Source: CAVUAT01 sp963739545 (GTDB lineage Bacteria; Actinomycetota; Thermoleophilia; Solirubrobacterales; 70-9). From it: a DNA stretch of 64,000 bases. Position numbers and translations under genes: made by a program. Where the stretch lies: the NCBI GenBank assembly GCA_963739545.1, contig CAVUAT010000011.1, positions 372,001 to 436,000 of the forward strand, read 5' to 3'. A model generated the notes under the pieces. The model was not told where the DNA came from. It worked only from the letters and a program-made list of their open reading frames with translations, and did no database searches. Positions 1-7,504 of this stretch are shown one piece after another (within the stretch, counting starts at the first letter, position 1; each line of letters begins with the position of its first letter).

Positions 1-647
1 TCGCCGACATGCAGCGCGTTCCCGACGCGATCCTGCTGACCGACCTGAAGACCGAGGAGATCGCGCTGCGCGAGGCCGAGCGCCTCAACATCCCGATCAT
101 CGCCCTGGTCGACACCAACTGCGACCCGGGGCCGGTCGACTACGTGATCCCCGGCAATGATGACGCGATCCGCTCGTGCGGGCTCGTGATCGGCACGCTT
201 GGCGCTTCGATCGAGGGCGCCGCGTCCATCTGGCGCGAGGAGGAGGCCCGCCGCCGCGCCGAGGAGGAGGAGCGAAAGCGCAAGGAGGACGAGGAGCGCA
301 AGAAGCGCGAGGCTGAGGAGAAGGCCAAGCAGGAGGCCGAGGCCAAGGCGAAGGCCGAGGCTGAGGCGAAGGCCAAGCAGGAGGCTGACGCGAAGGCCCA
401 GGCCAACGCGAAGGCGAAGGCCGAGGCCGACGCCAAGGCGAAGGTGGAGGCTGCCGCCAAGGCCAAGGCCGAGGCGGCGGCGAAGCCGTCCGACGAGCTG
501 AAGCCTGCCCCGAAGGCCGTGCCCGACCCGCCGAAGGAGGTGACCCCGGCGCCGGAGGAGAAGGCTGCGGAGCCCGCCGCCGAGGAGCAGCCGGCCGATC
601 CCGAGCCCGCCCCCGAAGAGAAGCCCAGCGAAGGGAGCGATTCCTGA
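1..647 (+). CDS. rpsB: 30S ribosomal protein S2, 3' part (5' end cut by window)
   Basis: This is the C-terminal part of ribosomal protein S2; the first whole codon visible begins at base 3. The segments DAILLTDLKTEEIALREA and PIIALVDTNCDP are typical of the S2 fold, and the core ends near GAASIWREEEA. About 140 further residues form a charged tail: a Glu/Arg/Lys block, then Ala-Lys-Glu repeats, then a Pro/Glu/Ala end, probably a long helix followed by a disordered region. Most bacterial S2 proteins have a much shorter tail. The TGA stop overlaps the tsf ATG by one base, which suggests coupled translation. The S2 call is secure; the role of the tail is unknown. Confidence 0.95.
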   Translation, partial: ADMQRVPDAILLTDLKTEEIALREAERLNIPIIALVDTNCDPGPVDYVIPGNDDAIRSCGLVIGTLGASIEGAASIWREEEARRRAEEEERKRKEDEERKKREAEEKAKQEAEAKAKAEAEAKAKQEADAKAQANAKAKAEADAKAKVEAAAKAKAEAAAKPSDELKPAPKAVPDPPKEVTPAPEEKAAEPAAEEQPADPEPAPEEKPSEGSDS

Positions 648-1276
648 TGGCCGAGACCAAAGTTAGTGCTGCTGACGTGAAGGCCCTGCGCGATCGCACC
701 GGCGCGGGGATGATGGACTGCAAGGCGGCCCTGACGGAGGCCGGCGGCGACGCGGACGAGGCCGTCAAGATCCTCCGCGAGAAGGGCGCAGCGTCGGCCG
801 AGAAGCGAAGCGGCCGCGGCACCGGCGAGGGCTTCGTTGCCTCGTACACGCACGCGACGGGCCGAGTCGGCGTGCTGGTCGAGCTCCAGTGCGAGACCGA
901 CTTCGTCGCGCGCAACGAGGACTTCCAGGCCTTCGCGCGCGAGATCGCGGTCCACATCGCCGCGATGTACCCGACCTACGTCGGCCTGGACGACGTGCCC
1001 GACGACGTGCTCGCATCCGAGCGCGAGGTGCACACGGAGAAGGCCAAGGCTGACGGCAAGCCCGAGAACGTGGTCGAGAAGATCGTCGACGGCCAGATGC
1101 GCAAGTGGGCGTCGGAGCCGGGGCGGGTACTGCTCGAGCAGCCGCACTTCAACTCGGTCAAGTACGAGGGCAAGACCATCGAGGAGCTGCGCACCGAGCT
1201 CGCGGCGAAGACCGGCGAGAACGTCCAGATCGGGCGCTTCGCCCGCATCGAGGTCGGCGCGGAGGAGGAGGAGTAA
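647..1276 (+). CDS. tsf: Elongation factor Ts
   Basis: EF-Ts is the guanine-nucleotide exchange factor that recycles EF-Tu in the cytoplasm. The 209-residue product starts with the UBA-like N-terminal domain carrying the TGAGMMDCKAAL signature (residues about 17-28) and continues into the core with ETDFVARN, the Asp-Phe motif that contacts EF-Tu. The length fits the short EF-Ts type seen in Thermus and many actinobacteria rather than the 283-residue E. coli form. The ATG overlaps the rpsB stop by one base (TGATG). pyrH follows after 4 nt, so this is one operon with rpsB and pyrH. Confidence 0.97.
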   Translation: MAETKVSAADVKALRDRTGAGMMDCKAALTEAGGDADEAVKILREKGAASAEKRSGRGTGEGFVASYTHATGRVGVLVELQCETDFVARNEDFQAFAREIAVHIAAMYPTYVGLDDVPDDVLASEREVHTEKAKADGKPENVVEKIVDGQMRKWASEPGRVLLEQPHFNSVKYEGKTIEELRTELAAKTGENVQIGRFARIEVGAEEEE

Positions 1277-1280
1277 CAGG

Positions 1281-2033
1281 GTGGCGCCGGAGGCGAGCTT
1301 CAAGCGGATTCTGCTGAAGCTCTCCGGTGAGGCCCTGATGGGCTCGCTGGAGTACGGGACCGATCCGGACCAGATCCAGCGCATCGCCACCCAGGTCAAG
1401 GAGGTCAGCGAGCGCGACGTACAGGTCGCGATCGTGGTCGGCGCGGGCAACATCTACCGCGGCCTCGAGGGCGCGGCCGAGGGGATGGACCGAGCGACGG
1501 CCGACTACATGGGGATGCTGGCGACGGTGCTGAACGCGCTGCCCCTGCAGGACGCCCTCGAGCACATGGGGGTGCACACGCGGGTGATGTCGGCGATCGC
1601 CGTCACCGAGGTCGCCGAGCCCTACATCCGCCGCCGGGCGATCCGCCACCTCCAGAAGCACCGCGTGGTCATCTTCGCCGCCGGCACCGGGAACCCGTTC
1701 TTCACGACCGACACGGCCGCGGCCCTGCGGGCCCTCGAGATCCGCGCCGAGGCGATCCTGATGGCGAAGAACGGGGTCGAGGGGGTCTACGACTCCGACC
1801 CCTCGACCAACCCCGACGCCAAGTTCCTGCCCGCGATCACCCACCTCGAGGCGATCGAGCGGGGCCTGCGGGTGATGGACTCGACCGCGCTCTCGCTTTG
1901 CATGGACAACGACCTGCCGATCTACGTGTTCAACATGGCCGATGAGGCGAACGTGGATAGGATCGTCAGCGGAGAGCGGGTGGGCACGCTGGTCTCGAGC
2001 GAGGCGAGCGCGGCCGGCGCCTCCGGCACCTGA
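1281..2033 (+). CDS. pyrH: UMP kinase
   Basis: UMP kinase phosphorylates UMP to UDP with ATP in pyrimidine nucleotide synthesis; the bacterial enzyme belongs to the amino-acid-kinase fold and is usually hexameric. The 250-residue product has the N-terminal KRILLKLSGEAL, the glycine-rich VVGAGNIYRG, the MDRATADYMGMLATVLNAL segment and AAGTGNPFFTTDTAAALRA, all typical of PyrH. The GTG start at 1281 was chosen because the frame upstream runs through tsf and the family N-terminus begins here. The stop overlaps the frr ATG (TGATG). The order tsf-pyrH-frr-uppS-cdsA is the common bacterial one. Confidence 0.96.
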   Translation: MAPEASFKRILLKLSGEALMGSLEYGTDPDQIQRIATQVKEVSERDVQVAIVVGAGNIYRGLEGAAEGMDRATADYMGMLATVLNALPLQDALEHMGVHTRVMSAIAVTEVAEPYIRRRAIRHLQKHRVVIFAAGTGNPFFTTDTAAALRALEIRAEAILMAKNGVEGVYDSDPSTNPDAKFLPAITHLEAIERGLRVMDSTALSLCMDNDLPIYVFNMADEANVDRIVSGERVGTLVSSEASAAGASGT

Positions 2034-2599
2034 TGACCGAACTGATCGACGAACTGCTGGGCGACGCCAAGGAGCGGATGACGAAGTCCGTCGAGGCGAC
2101 CCGCAACGAGCTCACCACCGTGCGCACGGGGCGCGCCTCGCCGCACCTGCTCGACCGCATCATCGTCGACTACTACGGCGCCGAGAGCCCGCTCAACCAG
2201 CTCGCCCAGGTCGCGGCCACCGACGCCCGCATGCTCACGGTGACCCCCTACGACAAGTCGGCGATCTCCGCGATCGAGAAGGCGGTTCAGGAATCCGACG
2301 TCGGGCTGACGCCGTCCAACGACGGCAACGTGATCCGGCTCGCGATCCCCGAGCTCACCGAGGATCGCCGCCGCGAGATGGTCAAGGTCGTCCACAACGT
2401 GGGCGAGGAGGGCAGGGTCGCCATCCGCAACATCCGCCGCGACGTGATGCACGACCTGCGCGAGCTGAAGAAGGAGGGGGACGCGGGCTCCGACGAGGAG
2501 CACCGCGCCGAGTCAGGGCTGCAGAAGCAGACCGACGACTCGATCGGCGAGATCGACTCGATGCTGAAGAGCAAGGAAGAGGAGATCCTCGAAGTCTGA
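2033..2599 (+). CDS. frr: Ribosome recycling factor
   Basis: Ribosome recycling factor splits post-termination ribosomes together with EF-G. The 188-residue length is normal. Family features are the N-terminal helix with MTKSVEATRNELTTVRTGRA, the hinge region with YYGAESPLNQLAQV, and the C-terminal helices RREMVKVVHNVGEEGRVAIR and IRRDVMHDLRELKKEG. The ATG overlaps the pyrH stop, and uppS begins 10 nt after the frr stop, so the operon continues. There is nothing odd in the sequence. Confidence 0.97.
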   Translation: MTELIDELLGDAKERMTKSVEATRNELTTVRTGRASPHLLDRIIVDYYGAESPLNQLAQVAATDARMLTVTPYDKSAISAIEKAVQESDVGLTPSNDGNVIRLAIPELTEDRRREMVKVVHNVGEEGRVAIRNIRRDVMHDLRELKKEGDAGSDEEHRAESGLQKQTDDSIGEIDSMLKSKEEEILEV

Positions 2600-2609
2600 G
2601 GCTCCTCCC

Positions 2610-3272
2610 ATGCCCGCTCGATACGTCGCGATCATCACTGACGGCAACGGCCGGTGGGCCCAGCAGCGCGAGCTGCCCGTCGTCGAGGGCCACCGGGCCG
2701 GGGCCGACATCGTCAAAGCCCGCCTTCGCGACGCGGCCGAGTTCGGCGTCAAGGAACTGACCGTGTACTCCTTCTCGACCGAGAACTGGTCCCGCCCGCC
2801 AGAGGAGGTCGAAGGGCTGATGGCGATGTTCGCCGAGCGCATCGACCGCGAGACTCCCGAGCTCGACGCCGAGGGGGTGCGCATGCGGTTCATCGGCCGC
2901 CGCGACGGCGTCTCGGACGAGCTGCAGCAGCGCATGGACTGGGCGGAGTCAGAGACCGAGGGCAATGAGACCATCACGCTGTTCGTCGCCTTCAACTACG
3001 GCGGCCGCGCCGAGATACTCGACGCCGCGACCCGCTTCGAGGGCGGAGGCGAGGATGAGTTCAAGAGGCTTCTCTACGCCCCCGAGATGCACGACCCGGA
3101 CCTGCTGATCCGCACGAGCGGGGAGCAGCGGATCTCGAACTACCTGTTGTGGCAGTGCGCGTACTCCGAGTTCGTCTTCCGCGAGGAGCTCTGGCCGGAC
3201 TTCACGCGCGAGGCCTTCGAGGGCGCGCTGCGCACCTACGAGGAGCGCCGGAGGCGCTTCGGAGCACGATGA
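2610..3272 (+). CDS. uppS: Isoprenyl (undecaprenyl-type) diphosphate synthase
   Basis: This cis-prenyltransferase extends farnesyl diphosphate with isopentenyl diphosphate to make the polyprenyl carrier used in peptidoglycan and polysaccharide export. The 220-residue product contains the catalytic Asp in TDGNGRWAQ (normally MDGNGRWA), the conserved His/Arg/Gly of EGHRAG, the YSFSTENWSRP segment, and the C-terminal DLLIRTSGEQRISNYLLWQ that binds diphosphate and Mg2+. It is slightly shorter than the 240-250 residues usual in the family, lacking a few N-terminal residues. Dxr and IspG, which make the precursors, are encoded nearby. The chain length of the product cannot be read from sequence. 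Confidence 0.93.
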   Translation: MPARYVAIITDGNGRWAQQRELPVVEGHRAGADIVKARLRDAAEFGVKELTVYSFSTENWSRPPEEVEGLMAMFAERIDRETPELDAEGVRMRFIGRRDGVSDELQQRMDWAESETEGNETITLFVAFNYGGRAEILDAATRFEGGGEDEFKRLLYAPEMHDPDLLIRTSGEQRISNYLLWQCAYSEFVFREELWPDFTREAFEGALRTYEERRRRFGAR

Positions 3273-3324
3273 GACCCCACCGGGTCCTCATCTACATGCG
3301 CCCGTCCCGCGATGAGGCCGCTCG

Positions 3325-4341
3325 ATGAGCCCGCCGCTCGACGACCTCGATCCCCCGACCTTCCAGTTCGGCCGCGGGCGCCGCAAGCGCGGGGAGGAGC
3401 AGTCCGCAGGTCCGCCGGCCGACGAGCCCTCCTCCGAGGACGAGCTCGAGATCCCGAGCTTCGACGAACCGGTCCCCGGCGTCCCCGACCAGCCGGGCGA
3501 GGACAAGACCCGGACCGGACCGCTTTGGCGGCGGCTTCCGTTCACAGGTTCGGAGACCGGGCAGCGGTTCGTGATCGTGATCCCATGGATCATCTTCGCG
3601 ATCACGATCGTCGCGGTCGGCGGGCCGGTGTTCATGCTGGCGATGATCGCCCTCAGCGCGCTCGGCCTGCGCGAGCTCTTCCGGATGGCCGCCGCGTACT
3701 CGCCGATCGAGATCCCGGCGTATCTGGCCGTCGCCGCGATGATCGTCGCCGCTCAGTACGGGACCTCCTTCAACATCCTGCTCGCTGTGGCCGCCTCCTT
3801 CCCGGTGATCTTCCTCGTCGCGGCGCGCAGGCGGAGCCTCGAGAACGTGACCGTCTCGATCGCGGTGACGCTGCTCGCGATCATCTGGCTCGGGATCGGC
3901 TTCTCGCACGCGACGCTGCTGCGCGACCTGCCCGACCACGGCGGCGCTCTCCTCGTCGACGTCCTCGTCGCGACCTTCGTCGGCGACACCGCGGCATATG
4001 GCGCAGGGCGGTTGTTCGGCTCCCGCAAGATCACCCCGCGGATCTCGCCCAACAAGACGCTCGAGGGGCTGATCGGCGGGTTCATCGGAGGCACGATGGC
4101 CTTCTGGTTCGCCGGCCTCTACCAGGACTGGCTGCCCGGAACCGATGCGCTGATCATGGGCATGGTCGTCGCCGCGGTCGCGCCCATCGGCGACCTCTTC
4201 GCCTCATTGGTCAAGCGCGACCTCGGGGTCAAGGACACCGGCACCCTATTCGGCCCGCACGGGGGGGTGCTCGACAGGCTCGATGCGGTCCTGTTCACGG
4301 TCGTCGCGGGGTACTACCTGTCGATCGCGTTCGTCTACTGA
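3325..4341 (+). CDS. cdsA: Phosphatidate cytidylyltransferase
   Basis: CdsA makes CDP-diacylglycerol from phosphatidic acid and CTP at the cytoplasmic membrane. The 338-residue product opens with about 75 polar, probably disordered residues, then has about eight hydrophobic segments from FVIVIPWIIFAITIVAV onward. The C-terminal family signature appears as SLVKRDLGVKDTG and FGPHGGVLDRLDA, equivalent to the usual S-x-K-R-x2-K-D-x-PGHGG-x-DRxD pattern. The start at 3325 lies 52 nt after uppS. The gene follows the standard order and its product would feed the PgsA-like enzyme encoded at 14340. Confidence 0.94.
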   Translation: MSPPLDDLDPPTFQFGRGRRKRGEEQSAGPPADEPSSEDELEIPSFDEPVPGVPDQPGEDKTRTGPLWRRLPFTGSETGQRFVIVIPWIIFAITIVAVGGPVFMLAMIALSALGLRELFRMAAAYSPIEIPAYLAVAAMIVAAQYGTSFNILLAVAASFPVIFLVAARRRSLENVTVSIAVTLLAIIWLGIGFSHATLLRDLPDHGGALLVDVLVATFVGDTAAYGAGRLFGSRKITPRISPNKTLEGLIGGFIGGTMAFWFAGLYQDWLPGTDALIMGMVVAAVAPIGDLFASLVKRDLGVKDTGTLFGPHGGVLDRLDAVLFTVVAGYYLSIAFVY

Positions 4342-4424
4342 CGAGAAGCGCGTAGCGGGCCGCAACTTCCCTCCTAGGCGCTGTTACGGGAACACACGCT
4401 CAACAGCACGAAAGGGAGTGACGC

Positions 4425-4955
4425 ATGAGCAGGATTTTCAAGAAGGGCCGACCGTCGCCGGCGATGATCGTCGGAGTCATCGCGTTGATCGCCGCCCTCG
4501 GTGGCGGCGCCTACGCGGCCACCGCCAAGAAGGTCACCTACAAGGGCCTCGACAAGGACGCGAGGCTCAAGGTGCTTCCGTTCAGCAAGGGCCAGGTTGG
4601 GACCACGACCTGCGACCCGACCGCGGCCGGCACGTACGTCGACTGCCTGACCGTCAACGTCGACGGCTCGACCGGGTTCCCGCGCAAGTACTACATCTCG
4701 TTCGACGGGACCTTCGAGGGCGTCGGGGGCAACTCACGCGGCGACTGCCGCCTCGAGGTCGACAACGCTCCGGTCGCCGGTACGACCATCAGGGTCGAAG
4801 CCCCGGTCCACACCGCCGACCACGGCGAGGGTTACGGCATCAACGTCGTCACCTCACCGATCGGCGGCAAGCACGCGATCTCGGTCGCCTGCAACGAGAA
4901 CGTCGGCGACCTCAAGGTTCGCCAGTTCCAGCTCTCAGCGTTCCAGGTCCGCTAG
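4425..4955 (+). CDS. Secreted protein of unknown function with the SPAxxV...ALGG N-terminus
   Basis: I do not recognise a function. The 176-residue product has a short basic start (MSRIFKKGR), then a hydrophobic signal or anchor SPAMIVGVIALIAALGG ending in AYAA, followed by a soluble beta-rich region with four Cys (TTCDP, VDCLT, GDCRL, VACNE) that could form two disulfides outside the cell. The same N-terminal pattern is known from many secreted proteins of Thermoleophilia. A GGGAG ribosome site sits about 7 nt before the ATG. The gene lies between cdsA and dxr and is followed by a strong terminator hairpin, so it may be its own unit. Confidence 0.8.
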   Translation: MSRIFKKGRPSPAMIVGVIALIAALGGGAYAATAKKVTYKGLDKDARLKVLPFSKGQVGTTTCDPTAAGTYVDCLTVNVDGSTGFPRKYYISFDGTFEGVGGNSRGDCRLEVDNAPVAGTTIRVEAPVHTADHGEGYGINVVTSPIGGKHAISVACNENVGDLKVRQFQLSAFQVR

Positions 4956-4963
4956 GGCCCGGC

Positions 4964-5008
4964 ACGACGACGTTGGGCGGGGGGCCTTCGGGCCTCCCGC
5001 CGTCGTTT
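4964..5008 (+). terminator. Intrinsic terminator after the secreted-protein gene
   Basis: An 11-bp stem with one G-T pair (4976-4986 with 4991-5001) closes on a TTCG tetraloop and is extended by an outer ACGAC/GTCGT pair; it is followed by a short TTT. It starts 9 nt after the stop at 4955 and ends before the dxr promoter, so it separates the two transcripts. Confidence 0.8.
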
Positions 5009-5048
5009 CGGGCCCGTTTGCGGCTTAGTGAGCCGTGAGGGCCGTCCC

Positions 5049-5054
5049 TAGACT
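5049..5054 (+). promoter_or_regulatory. -10 element for leaderless dxr
   Basis: TAGACT lies 7 nt before the GTG at 5062, the spacing expected if transcription begins at the start codon itself. No Shine-Dalgarno sequence is present before this GTG. Confidence 0.6.
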
Positions 5055-5061
5055 GGCTGCC

Positions 5062-6207
5062 GTGAAGAAGGTCCTCATACTCGGCTCGACGGGGTCGATC
5101 GGAACGCAGGCGCTCGAGGTGATCGGGGCCTCCGAAGAGCTCCAGGTCGTAGGCCTCTCGGCCGGGTCGAGCTGGGAGCCTCTGCTCGAGCAGGCGCGCC
5201 AGTTCGGGGTGCCCTCGGTGGCCCTCGCCCACCCCGACGCCGCTGACGCCGCAAAGGCCGCCTGGGACGGGCAGGTGCTGCCCGGCGAGGAGGGGATCCG
5301 CACCCTGATCGACAAGGCGGGCGCGGACCTGGTCTTGAACGCGATCGTCGGCGCGGCGGGCCTCGGGCCCACGATCGTCGCGCTGACCGAAGGCATCGAC
5401 ATCGCCCTCGCCAACAAGGAGTCGCTGGTCGTCGGGGGCGAGCTCGTGACCGCGCTGTCGGAGGCGACGGGCGCCCGAATCCTGCCCGTCGACTCCGAGC
5501 ACTCCGCGCTCGTCCAGCTGATCGCCGCCGAGCCCCCCGGCACGGTGACGAAGCTCGTGCTCACCGCCTCGGGCGGGCCGTTTCGCGGACGCACAGACCT
5601 CTCGGGCGTCACTGTGTCCGATGCCCTCGCGCATCCGACATGGGACATGGGAGGGCGGATCACGATCGACTCGGCGACGCTGATGAACAAGGGCTTCGAG
5701 ATGATCGAAGCCGAGCACCTCTTCGGCGTCGGCTACGAGCGCATCGACGTCGTCGTCCACCCGCAGTCGATCGTGCATTCGCTGGTCCACCTGAACGACG
5801 GCTCCACGCTCGCGCACCTCGGCTACCCCGACATGAAGGTTCCGATCTCCTACGCGCTTCACCACCCCGAGCGCGCGGACGTCGACGTTCCGACCTTGGA
5901 CCTGGCCGAGGCCGGGCGGCTCGATTTCGAGCCCCCTGACGAGGCGACCTTCCCGTGCTTGCGCCTCGCTCGCGAGGCGGGAACCGCGGGCGGCACCGCG
6001 CCCTGCGTGCTGAACGCGGCCGACGAGGTGGCGGTGGAGGCGTTCCTTGCGGGTGAGCTGCCGTTCACCCGGATCGGCGAGGTGATCGATCGCTGCCTCG
6101 ATGAGGTCCCGACCGGCCCCGCTACCCACTTCGAGCAGCTGTTCGAGACCGACGAGCGCGCCCGTGAGCACGCTCGCAGCCTGATCGACGGGCTGGCCGT
6201 CGCATGA
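5062..6207 (+). CDS. dxr: 1-deoxy-D-xylulose 5-phosphate reductoisomerase
   Basis: Dxr converts DXP to 2-C-methyl-D-erythritol 4-phosphate with NADPH, the first committed step of the MEP isoprenoid pathway. The protein has the NADPH-binding LGSTGSIGTQAL at its start, ANKESLVVGGEL, the metal and substrate segment LPVDSEHSAL, ASGGPFRG, HPTWDMGGRITIDSATLMNK, and EMIEAEHLFG. I chose GTG 5062 over GTG 5035 because family proteins begin a few residues before the nucleotide-binding loop and because a TAGACT -10 element sits 7 nt upstream. rseP follows after 13 nt. Length about 381 residues is normal. Confidence 0.96.
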   Translation: MKKVLILGSTGSIGTQALEVIGASEELQVVGLSAGSSWEPLLEQARQFGVPSVALAHPDAADAAKAAWDGQVLPGEEGIRTLIDKAGADLVLNAIVGAAGLGPTIVALTEGIDIALANKESLVVGGELVTALSEATGARILPVDSEHSALVQLIAAEPPGTVTKLVLTASGGPFRGRTDLSGVTVSDALAHPTWDMGGRITIDSATLMNKGFEMIEAEHLFGVGYERIDVVVHPQSIVHSLVHLNDGSTLAHLGYPDMKVPISYALHHPERADVDVPTLDLAEAGRLDFEPPDEATFPCLRLAREAGTAGGTAPCVLNAADEVAVEAFLAGELPFTRIGEVIDRCLDEVPTGPATHFEQLFETDERAREHARSLIDGLAVA

Positions 6208-6220
6208 GGACAACCGCCGC

Positions 6221-7438
6221 ATGAGCTGGATCCTCGCGTTCGCCGGGTTCGCCGCCCTGATCGTCCTGCACGAGTTCGGGCACTTCATCGCCGCAAAGTG
6301 GACGGGCATGCGGGTCGAGCGTTTCTTCCTGTTCTTCCCGCCGAAGATCGTCAGCTTCAGGCGCGGCGAGACCGAGTACGGGATCGGCGCGATCCCGCTC
6401 GGGGGCTTCGTGAAGATCACCGGGATGAACCCCGACGAGCTCGAGCCTCAGGCCGACCGGGAGGAGATCGAGGAAGAGGACAACACTCCGACGGGTCTGC
6501 TGAACCGCGTCGAGTCCTCGGGCCAAGACCTCAGCGAGCCGCTGCCGCCCGACGTGCTCGAGCGCGCCTACTACAACCAGCCGGTCTGGAAACGAATCGT
6601 GGTTATCGCCGCCGGGCCCGCCGTGAACCTGCTGATCGCCTTCGTGATCCTGTTCGGGCTCGCGTTCGGCGTCGAGGAGGTGACCGGCTCCGGCCTCGAG
6701 GTGGGCGAGGTGGTGGAGGGCTCACCCGCCTCGACGGTGCTCCAGGAGGGCGACCGCGTGATCTCGATCGACGGCCAGACGTTCACGGCCAGCGACGACC
6801 CCAGCGACCGCGCCGAGGAGCTCCGAGACCAAATCGGCACCCACGCCTGCGCCGGCGAGCAGACGGAAGGTTGCGCGGCAGCGGATCCCGTTGAAGTGGC
6901 CGTCGAGCGCGACGGCGAGAAGGTCCCCCTCGCGATCTCGCCCGAGTACGACCCCGCGGCCGAGCAGGTCCTGCTCGGCGTCGCTTTCCAGCCGACTGAC
7001 TTCGAGCCCGCCGACTTCACGATTTCCCAGGCGGCGGAGTGGTCGGTGGACCGGATGTGGTTCGTCACCTCGGCGACGGTCTCGACCCTCGCCCAGCTAT
7101 TCAAGCCGGAGAAGCGCGATGAGATCTCGGGGCTCGTAGGCAGCTACGAGACCACCCGCCAGGCGATCGACTTCGACACGCGCACCGCGCTCGGGGTCCT
7201 GGCCCTGATCAGCCTCTCGCTCGCGATCATCAACCTGTTCCCGTTCCTGCCGCTCGACGGGGGACACATCTTCTGGAGCCTGTTCGAGAAGCTCAGGGGC
7301 CGTCGCGCCTCCTTCGCGACGATGGAGCGCGCCGGAGCGATCGGCTTCGTGCTGATCCTCTTCCTGTTCTTCATAGGCCTCTCGAACGACATCGGTCGCC
7401 TCACCGGAGAGGGTTTCGACTTACAGAACCCCCGCTAG
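6221..7438 (+). CDS. rseP: Site-2 intramembrane protease with PDZ domain (RseP type)
   Basis: This is a zinc metalloprotease that cuts transmembrane segments of substrates such as anti-sigma factors. The HEFGH zinc motif lies in the first membrane helix (residues about 18-22), and the third zinc ligand is the Asp of LPLDGGHIFW near residue 347. A PDZ domain between them contains SPASTVLQEGDRVISIDGQ. About four membrane segments are visible. The 405-residue length is normal. The gene follows dxr closely, a frequent bacterial pairing. A linker of about 60 polar residues lies between the first membrane helices. Substrates are not known; the HTH-membrane protein encoded at 22818 is only a speculative candidate. 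Confidence 0.93.
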   Translation: MSWILAFAGFAALIVLHEFGHFIAAKWTGMRVERFFLFFPPKIVSFRRGETEYGIGAIPLGGFVKITGMNPDELEPQADREEIEEEDNTPTGLLNRVESSGQDLSEPLPPDVLERAYYNQPVWKRIVVIAAGPAVNLLIAFVILFGLAFGVEEVTGSGLEVGEVVEGSPASTVLQEGDRVISIDGQTFTASDDPSDRAEELRDQIGTHACAGEQTEGCAAADPVEVAVERDGEKVPLAISPEYDPAAEQVLLGVAFQPTDFEPADFTISQAAEWSVDRMWFVTSATVSTLAQLFKPEKRDEISGLVGSYETTRQAIDFDTRTALGVLALISLSLAIINLFPFLPLDGGHIFWSLFEKLRGRRASFATMERAGAIGFVLILFLFFIGLSNDIGRLTGEGFDLQNPR

Positions 7439-7504
7439 GCTCCTCCTCTATCTGACCTGCTGCGATAGCTTTCCACGCAGGCAGTCTGAGGAGAGGAGAA
7501 GCTG

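Noticed and set aside
241..500. Repeats in the rpsB tail as a possible CRISPR or tandem DNA repeat
   Set aside because: They are codon-level repeats of Ala-Lys-Glu within one frame, with no spacers.
97..1453. Long minus-strand frames opposite rpsB, tsf and pyrH
   Set aside because: Shadows of ribosomal and pyrH coding sequence; Ser/Ala/Leu-rich with no motifs.
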